Shown: positions 29,197 to 33,270 of the stretch, one piece after another | Numbering within the stretch: the first letter of the stretch is position 1 | How the letters are laid out: each line of letters opens with the position of its first letter | Source: a virus | DNA length: 33,270 nucleotides | IMG/VR virus record: IMGVR_UViG_3300038469_000019 | Location: 1 to 33,270 of that record | Reading direction: 5' to 3' (one strand) | The notes under the pieces: model-generated | What the model was told of the DNA's origin: nothing | Databases searched by the model: none | The model's input: only the letters and a program-made list of their open reading frames with translations | Position numbers and translations under genes: made by a program

Positions 29197-29209
29197 TACC
29201 TCATATGAG
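29173..29209. promoter_or_regulatory. paired TCATATGA operator palindromes
   Basis: GTCATATGAC (29173-29182) and CTCATATGAG (29200-29209) are perfect 10-bp palindromes with centres 27 bp apart. They flank the start of the ribbon-helix-helix gene transcript and overlap both promoters. I infer binding by the adjacent RHH protein. Confidence 0.6.
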
Positions 29210-29219
29210 AAAAAGTGCG

Positions 29220-29378
29220 ATGGGACGTAAAAAACTTTGGGTCGAGGATATGCAGGCCCGCTTCCCCGAGGGGACATTCGAGCGGATAGACGCCGTGCGC
29301 GAGGACGGCGAAGACCGGACGGATTTTGTCCGGGATGCTGTCGAGAAGGAGCTAAGGCGTCGCGAGCGGCGGTCATGA
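29220..29378 (+). CDS. ribbon-helix-helix (CopG-like) regulator
   Basis: 52 aa from ATG 29220; an ATG at 29205 is in frame but inside the second palindrome. MQARFPEGTFERIDAVRED forms the beta strand and first helix and DRTDFVRDAVEKELRRRE the second helix, the standard RHH DNA-binding fold. Its gene is the only clear rightward regulator in the window and is divergent from the middle block. It likely represses itself and the leftward promoter. The stop overlaps the convergent 97-aa gene by 6 bp. Confidence 0.75.
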   Translation: MGRKKLWVEDMQARFPEGTFERIDAVREDGEDRTDFVRDAVEKELRRRERRS

Positions 29379-29666
29379 TGAACCCTTGTTCATCTGGCGG
29401 ACACCAGAAGAGTCCGTTTCCTTCATCTTTCCGCCCAGCGTGTGGGTGGCGTAGTATTCCGCTAGTTCTTCTTTCGTCGGTGCAGGCTTTGGCTTTCTCT
29501 CGGGACGGTCGAGGGAGGTTAGGCCCCAGTTGTTGGCACTGCATGGGGTATCAGCCCCGCCAACTGCCGGCTCACGCTTGGGCAGACGCTCAGCTTGCTG
29601 AGACGCACCTGCGGGCGGGGCTGATTTCTGCGGCTTCACGCTGCCGTCTGATGGATCGCGGATCAT
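29373..29666 (-). CDS. hypothetical protein with M-RDP-DGSVK opening
   Basis: 97 aa, Pro/Lys-rich and low complexity, possibly disordered. It opens MIRDPSDGSVK, shared with the next upstream gene, and ends DSSGVRQMNKGSS, shared with part of the DUF6456 protein. ATGA overlaps the upstream stop. No function known. Confidence 0.55.
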   Translation of the reverse strand: MIRDPSDGSVKPQKSAPPAGASQQAERLPKREPAVGGADTPCSANNWGLTSLDRPERKPKPAPTKEELAEYYATHTLGGKMKETDSSGVRQMNKGSS

Positions 29667-29926
29667 TTAGCATACCCAAGTCGTGTCATGACCTCGCGCG
29701 CTTTCTTTTCCCAAGCATCAAGATCCATGTCATACTGTTGCTGCACCCAAAGAGCCGGCGTACCGCAGCGCGTACCTTCTGGAAAAATTCGCCCCATGCC
29801 AGCTTGCAAGGCGCGCTCAATTTGAGCGTCTAGCAACTTTGCACGGGCGCATAAATCAAGCCCCTCAGAAAGGACCTCCGCAAGTTCATCAGCTTTCACG
29901 CTGCCGTCGCCGGGGTCGCGCGTCAT
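29663..29926 (-). CDS. hypothetical protein with M-RDP-DGSVK opening
   Basis: 87 aa. It opens MTRDPGDGSVKADELAEVLS and has helical text LLDAQIERALQAGMG and a Trp/Tyr-containing part. It shares its first 11 residues with the next gene. It lies 3 bp after the 64-aa gene. Function unknown. Confidence 0.6.
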   Translation of the reverse strand: MTRDPGDGSVKADELAEVLSEGLDLCARAKLLDAQIERALQAGMGRIFPEGTRCGTPALWVQQQYDMDLDAWEKKAREVMTRLGYAK

Positions 29927-29929
29927 GGT

Positions 29930-30124
29930 TCAATACCAACGCTCATCGCTAGCCGATCGGTCAAACATCTCTACGAGAGCCAGTCTCTGTTCAATGGTGA
30001 AAGTCGGCCACAGCCGGCGGATTTCTTCGGTGGCGTAATTTCTCCAATCATGTACTTTGGTGGCGCTTCTCCACTCGGGATTTAGCGCCTGTTCTCGCAG
30101 ATAATCATGCAGATCGATGCTCAT
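29930..30124 (-). CDS. hypothetical helical protein
   Basis: 64 aa with MSIDLHDYLREQALNPEW and a helix RLALVEMFDRSASDERWY. ATGA overlaps the upstream stop. Function unknown; part of the replication-side operon. Confidence 0.55.
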   Translation of the reverse strand: MSIDLHDYLREQALNPEWRSATKVHDWRNYATEEIRRLWPTFTIEQRLALVEMFDRSASDERWY

Positions 30125-30339
30125 TCACTCCTCCCATGTGTGACGCCAGCGAGGGCATCCGGACCATCTCGAAGCGTCAGTTCCCTCTTGAGCTTCAGGA
30201 CAGCAAAGATAAAATCATCGGCGTCCCAATCGCCTTGGACCAGCCAATCTGTAGTGCCAAGCTGATCAAGATTTAGACCATCCTCGAAAAAGGCGATCAG
30301 ATCCCTGATCACGTCATCCTTGCCTGGTTTTTCGCTCAC
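30121..30339 (-). CDS. hypothetical acidic protein
   Basis: 72 aa, acidic and aromatic: DLIAFFEDGLNLDQLGTTDW and GDWDADDFIFAVLKLKREL. ATGA overlaps both neighbours. The acidic surface could mimic DNA, but this is only a thought. Function unknown. Confidence 0.55.
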   Translation of the reverse strand: MSEKPGKDDVIRDLIAFFEDGLNLDQLGTTDWLVQGDWDADDFIFAVLKLKRELTLRDGPDALAGVTHGRSE

Positions 30340-30734
30340 ATCGTCCTCCCTGCTCGGGTAGCGAGAGCCTCGCGCTCGCGCTTCTTTCGCACTTGTTCTA
30401 TTTTCGAGAGGTGATCCATCCGCTCGTCACAAGCTTTCCGAACTTCGTACACGCTCGGCAGCCACTGTGATGAACTCGGAAGCCCGGTTCGCGGGTCGGT
30501 GATGAAATCAATCACGTCCTGCGGATATTCGCTCAGGACCGCCGCCGTTGCCGCTGCGTAAATCTCCGGGTCGCTCGCTTCCGCTTTGCGGTAACAGCCG
30601 AACATCAGCCCCGCTCGCGATGTCGCATACGCTTGGCGTTGTTGGGCGCTCTCCAAACGCAACCCCAGATTCCGCAAGTCGTCGGGCGACTGCAGGGAGA
30701 GATTTAGCTTCTTGAATTCGTGCTGTTCGTCCAT
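30336..30734 (-). CDS. hypothetical replication-region protein
   Basis: 132 aa. Helical; [20 protein letters not shown] and QWLPSVYEVRKACDERM are well formed and typical of a small protein next to phage replication genes. Its start is 227 bp inside the 3' part of the upstream replication-type gene in another frame, unusually long. No strong ribosome site precedes ATG 30734. The end overlaps the next gene by ATGA. Confidence 0.65.
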   Translation of the reverse strand: MDEQHEFKKLNLSLQSPDDLRNLGLRLESAQQRQAYATSRAGLMFGCYRKAEASDPEIYAAATAAVLSEYPQDVIDFITDPRTGLPSSSQWLPSVYEVRKACDERMDHLSKIEQVRKKREREALATRAGRTM

Positions 30735-31446
30735 TGGTCACCGTCAGGGTTTCAGCTTGTTGAACTTCAACAATCGGCAACGGCGCCTGCCGCTTGGCAA
30801 ACGCAGTCGCAAAGCATTTTTCGTAGTACGAAAGAGGCTTTCCAGGGCCTACGCGGCGGGCTTCCGCATCAATCAGGTCAACCGTCCACCCGGCATGTTC
30901 CCATGTGACCGCTCGCCAATCGGTCCCCGCAAGCTCCGGAGGCACTTCAAGCGGCGACGAAATTCCGAGAGCCGACCAGAGCGCCGAGCTAAGAGCTTTT
31001 GAGCCATCCGTGAACGCGCTCCCGCGCGCGTCTCCTATCCTATCTTCTTTCTGTTCTCTGTTCTCTGTATCTGGCCGTTTTGCAGTAACGGAATTTTCGG
31101 CGTTACTATTGGCGTTACTGTGACGCTGCCTGTAACGCTTCTGCCGATCAGCGTTTGTGTTGTCGGTCTTATCCAACTTATATTGGCGGCCATCCCAGTT
31201 GTGTGGCTTAAAACTCTTCTCCGTTTTATCTAGCAAGTTGAGCGAGTGAAGCTTGGCAAGAATGCCGGCCGCTTTAGCCTCGCTCATGTGAAGCGTGAAT
31301 GCAGTTACAGCAATTGCAGGCAACTCGCCGTCATACTTTCCTGCAATGCAAAGCACGTTCACCCAATGCTTGAACATCTCGGGTGAGAGCATCTGCACTT
31401 TCGGATCGTCAACGACGCCCGTATGAAAGCGAAACCAAGGCTTCAC
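30508..31446 (-). CDS. phage replication-type protein
   Basis: 312 aa from GTG 31446, which overlaps the GapR stop (GTGA); codons upstream are GapR in another frame and not real. The N-terminus [20 protein letters not shown] is a typical opening of replication/helix-turn-helix proteins of the phage O-protein class. Residues 1-100 form the DNA-binding domain, then an Asn/Arg/Lys-rich linker and a C-terminal helical region. The last ~75 codons overlap the next gene and are low-complexity. It probably initiates replication or loads helicase. Confidence 0.7.
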   Translation of the reverse strand: MKPWFRFHTGVVDDPKVQMLSPEMFKHWVNVLCIAGKYDGELPAIAVTAFTLHMSEAKAAGILAKLHSLNLLDKTEKSFKPHNWDGRQYKLDKTDNTNADRQKRYRQRHSNANSNAENSVTAKRPDTENREQKEDRIGDARGSAFTDGSKALSSALWSALGISSPLEVPPELAGTDWRAVTWEHAGWTVDLIDAEARRVGPGKPLSYYEKCFATAFAKRQAPLPIVEVQQAETLTVTNGRTARIQEAKSLPAVARRLAESGVAFGERPTTPSVCDIASGADVRLLPQSGSERPGDLRSGNGGGPERISAGRD

Positions 31447-31700
31447 GCCATCCCCATCGCATGCAGGTACATGTCCAGGATTGCCTCCTGCTCGGCACGC
31501 TCGCTTGCATCCTGCTTGCGCATCCGTACAATGGTGCGCAGTGCTTTCACGTCGAGGCCATTTCCGGATGCCTCTTTGTAGACGTCGCGAATGTCGTCGC
31601 TGATGGTTTTCTTTTCTTCTTCCATCCGCTCGACGCGCTCGATGATCGCCTTGATTTGATCCTTGGCTACTACGTTGTGGCCTATGTTCGGTTCGCTCAT
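31443..31700 (-). CDS. gapR: GapR family (DUF2312) DNA-binding protein
   Basis: 85 aa. [20 protein letters not shown], then [20 protein letters not shown] and [20 protein letters not shown] with [10 protein letters not shown] are the GapR pattern nearly end to end. GapR of Caulobacter binds A+T-rich, overtwisted DNA as a tetramer and supports gyrase and replication. A phage copy next to the replication gene probably aids phage replication or alters host chromosome structure. ATGA/GTGA overlaps tie it to both neighbours. Confidence 0.9.
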   Translation of the reverse strand: MSEPNIGHNVVAKDQIKAIIERVERMEEEKKTISDDIRDVYKEASGNGLDVKALRTIVRMRKQDASERAEQEAILDMYLHAMGMA

Positions 31701-31864
31701 GCTGCGATATCTCCAAGTATCTTGAGGAATTCGTCCCGCGGGTCGGCAATAAACACAGGCAGATCTACTTCCTGCAGGATGCTCTCTAGAGCGGCGAGTA
31801 GTTCGTTTGGATCAAAGGTGCTGCGGCTTCCCTCTTCAAGGAACGGGTTTGGGAGGGCTTCCAT
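31697..31864 (-). CDS. small hypothetical protein
   Basis: 55 aa from ATG 31864, with GGAAAG about 8 nt upstream; a GTG at 31897 would give 66 aa but has no ribosome site. It reads [20 protein letters not shown] and has an acidic helix. Coupled to gapR by ATGA. No family recognised. Confidence 0.55.
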   Translation of the reverse strand: MEALPNPFLEEGSRSTFDPNELLAALESILQEVDLPVFIADPRDEFLKILGDIAA

Positions 31865-31935
31865 TGTTCTGTCTTTCCGATGGGATTCCTGGAACACGTC
31901 GGTACACTGACTTTCTTCCGAAACCGCCTGGCACT

Positions 31936-32451
31936 CTAGCCACGGCTGAATTCTCCGAAATATTTGACTGATGCAACCATTCTTGCCTCAGCCGCCTCTT
32001 CTAACGTTGGGAAACACCCTAGTTCGATCTTTCCACCGCCAGGACCAAATGGATAAATACGAGCGCGATAGCTACCGCTAGGCAAAAGGCCGACGCCCTT
32101 AATCCCAGTGCTGGAACGTGGCTTACTATTCATTTGATTTTGCGAGGGCGTCGCTAGCCGCAGGTTGCTGAGAGCGTTGTTGCAACGATTTCCATCTATG
32201 TGGTCAATTGAAAACTTTTGGTCATCGTACCAACCATTGCAGTAAATCCATGCGAGCCTATGCGCTCCGAACGCTCCAAATGGAGCTAGTTTGATGCGGA
32301 CATAACCAGTCCCGCTATCAAGGTGTCCTGCTGGCATTCCAACGAATGAAGAATTGCCTGGACTAACCCAAGTAAACAGGCCTGCGTCTGCTTCGTACTT
32401 GAGCTTGCTTCGTATGAATTCTTGCGACGGCTGTTGTGTTTTTACCTTCAT
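31936..32451 (-). CDS. HNH endonuclease with AP2-like C-terminal domain
   Basis: 171 aa. HNH core: AHRLAWIYCNGW (His 64), SIDHIDGNRCNN (Asp 83, His 84) and ALSNLRLATPSQNQMNSK. The C-terminal TGIKGVGLLPSGSYRARIYP to LEEAAEARMVASVKYFGEFS is an AP2-like DNA-binding segment. ATG 32451 has AAGGA upstream. It overlaps the 89-aa gene by 89 bp, and the region is A+T-richer than its surroundings, consistent with a homing-type insertion. Confidence 0.85.
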   Translation of the reverse strand: MKVKTQQPSQEFIRSKLKYEADAGLFTWVSPGNSSFVGMPAGHLDSGTGYVRIKLAPFGAFGAHRLAWIYCNGWYDDQKFSIDHIDGNRCNNALSNLRLATPSQNQMNSKPRSSTGIKGVGLLPSGSYRARIYPFGPGGGKIELGCFPTLEEAAEARMVASVKYFGEFSRG

Positions 32452-32632
32452 ATTTTCTTCCTTTTATGGGTCCGAATCCGCCGGGAATTTGGCACTCACA
32501 GAGCCACGCCAGTTCGATTCCATAGTGGTGGTGGTGCATGGGAGCGTTCGGGATTAAAGCTACCCAGCCCTGTTTAAAGTGGGCCTCGATGGCTTCGAAA
32601 CGAACGAATTTTAGAGCGCGCGGGAGGGTCAT
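32363..32632 (-). CDS. hypothetical protein, probably 3'-truncated or altered
   Basis: 89 aa. Residues 1-57 look normal: LKFVRFEAIEAHFKQGWVAL and HHHHYGIELAWLCECQIPGG. After that it runs through the 5' part of the HNH gene in another frame (KYEGKNTTAVARIHTK...), which looks like run-on sequence. ATG overlaps the methyltransferase stop (ATGA). Function unknown. Confidence 0.55.
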   Translation of the reverse strand: MTLPRALKFVRFEAIEAHFKQGWVALIPNAPMHHHHYGIELAWLCECQIPGGFGPIKGRKYEGKNTTAVARIHTKQAQVRSRRRPVYLG

Positions 32633-33270
32633 AGGAACGCCTCCTGTGGTATTGCTGCAGCGACCGGCTCTGCAAATAGCTTAGGTGCCCTCAAGGCTTC
32701 GTTTAGGCGAGCACAGGCCGCGTCAAAGTAGGTCTGCTCTCTCTCAATGCCGATAAACGGAACGCCTTTCTGAATGGCTGCCACGCCCGTCGTTCCGCTA
32801 CCCATGAATGGATCACAGACCAGAGAGACATCGGCCGGGAGTTGATCTAGCGCCCACGCCATGACCCCAAGAGGCTTTTGTGTTGGATGTTCGCGGATGT
32901 CCGAGCCCTTGCGGATCATTCCATTCCACAACCATTCGATGCGGCGAACGGCTTTAGGCAGGTTTGTCCAAGCCAGCTCGCAATCGGCAAAATCGTTCGA
33001 GCCGTTCTTTTTGTCCCAAACCAGCCAGCACGAGGACGGAGGCAGGGTAAAATAGTTTCCGCCAAAGATGATCTGCCAGCGGCTCATATCCTGCAGCATT
33101 GCGATCAGCCAAGCTGGCGGCGGCTCCTCGTCCCAATCGAAATCCCCATAATCCTTCGGCGTGGCCAGCTTCCCGCGCGAAGCAACTTTCTTGCTGCTTT
33201 CTCCGATACCGTATGGCGGATCAGTCACGACAGCATCGACCTTGCCTAGCGTCGGAAGGATCAGGCGATT
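32629..33270 (-). CDS. N6-adenine/N4-cytosine DNA methyltransferase (partial)
   Basis: At least 213 codons; the frame is open to the window edge (NRLILPTLGKVDAV before DPPY), so the GTG at 33228 is not the true start. Motifs: DPPYGIG (catalytic) first and DPFMGSGTTGVAAI (AdoMet binding) near the C-terminus, i.e. the beta-class order of the N6_N4_Mtase family. No restriction enzyme gene is visible, so it is probably an orphan methylase protecting phage DNA or affecting gene control. Confidence 0.85.
   Translation of the reverse strand, partial: NRLILPTLGKVDAVVTDPPYGIGESSKKVASRGKLATPKDYGDFDWDEEPPPAWLIAMLQDMSRWQIIFGGNYFTLPPSSCWLVWDKKNGSNDFADCELAWTNLPKAVRRIEWLWNGMIRKGSDIREHPTQKPLGVMAWALDQLPADVSLVCDPFMGSGTTGVAAIQKGVPFIGIEREQTYFDAACARLNEALRAPKLFAEPVAAAIPQEAFL

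Noticed and set aside
1-33270. Integrase, attachment sites, CRISPR array or insertion sequence
   Set aside because: No matching protein text, repeat arrays or terminal inverted repeats were seen in the window, so temperate status cannot be judged here.

Overview
This window reads as most of the genome of a tailed bacteriophage (or a prophage) of an alphaproteobacterium, probably a Rhizobiales-type host. Three things point there: a DUF2312/GapR-family gene, a family nearly restricted to alphaproteobacteria; a DUF6456-type gene just before the terminase; and many small proteins of a style I associate with rhizobial phages. The order terminase, portal, scaffold, major capsid protein (DUF5309, the SU10 capsid family), adaptor, nozzle-like protein, internal virion proteins and tail lysozyme, with no tape-measure, sheath or tube gene, suggests a short-tailed podovirus-like virion. 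I see no integrase, excisionase, CI-like repressor, tRNA, insertion sequence or CRISPR array.

Layout. Bases 1-787 hold a few rightward genes (a Lar-like zinc ribbon and two or three small proteins) that converge on the leftward late genes. From the right end, 33270 to 29373 is a leftward early/replication block: an orphan adenine methyltransferase cut by the window edge, an HNH endonuclease, GapR, a replication-type protein and several tiny coupled genes. At 29220-29378 one rightward gene encodes a ribbon-helix-helix regulator. It starts from a divergent promoter region with two TCATATGA palindromes. From 29137 down to 26816 is a leftward middle block of small genes ending in the DUF6456 gene. 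Next comes about 490 bp without a protein gene, which looks like a promoter, a highly structured RNA and a terminator. The late block follows: packaging and head (26324-17309), tail and ejection proteins (16861-7777), lysis cassette (7635-5516), a cluster of hairpins, and a host-range module (5364-777) ending in a large tailspike with glycosidase-like motifs.

How it may work together. The gapless ATGA/TGATG junctions imply long translationally coupled transcripts. The most interesting part is the leader region before the terminase. A perfect TATAAT sits at the centre of an inverted repeat, followed by about 380 nt of predicted structured RNA, an intrinsic-terminator-like hairpin, and then the packaging genes. 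With a candidate regulator (DUF6456) just upstream, this resembles in outline the lambda Q/pR'/6S-RNA late switch, but a packaging-RNA role cannot be excluded.

Several short genes were found by direct reading: a 59-aa gene before DUF6456, a 23-aa Lys/Pro peptide before the terminase, 55-aa and 37-aa genes in the lysis region, and two small membrane-type genes on the opposite strand inside the late block. Two HNH endonucleases, inserted domains in the tail proteins and lower G+C in the host-range module indicate active gene exchange. All family assignments come from sequence patterns recognised by eye; no searches were run.
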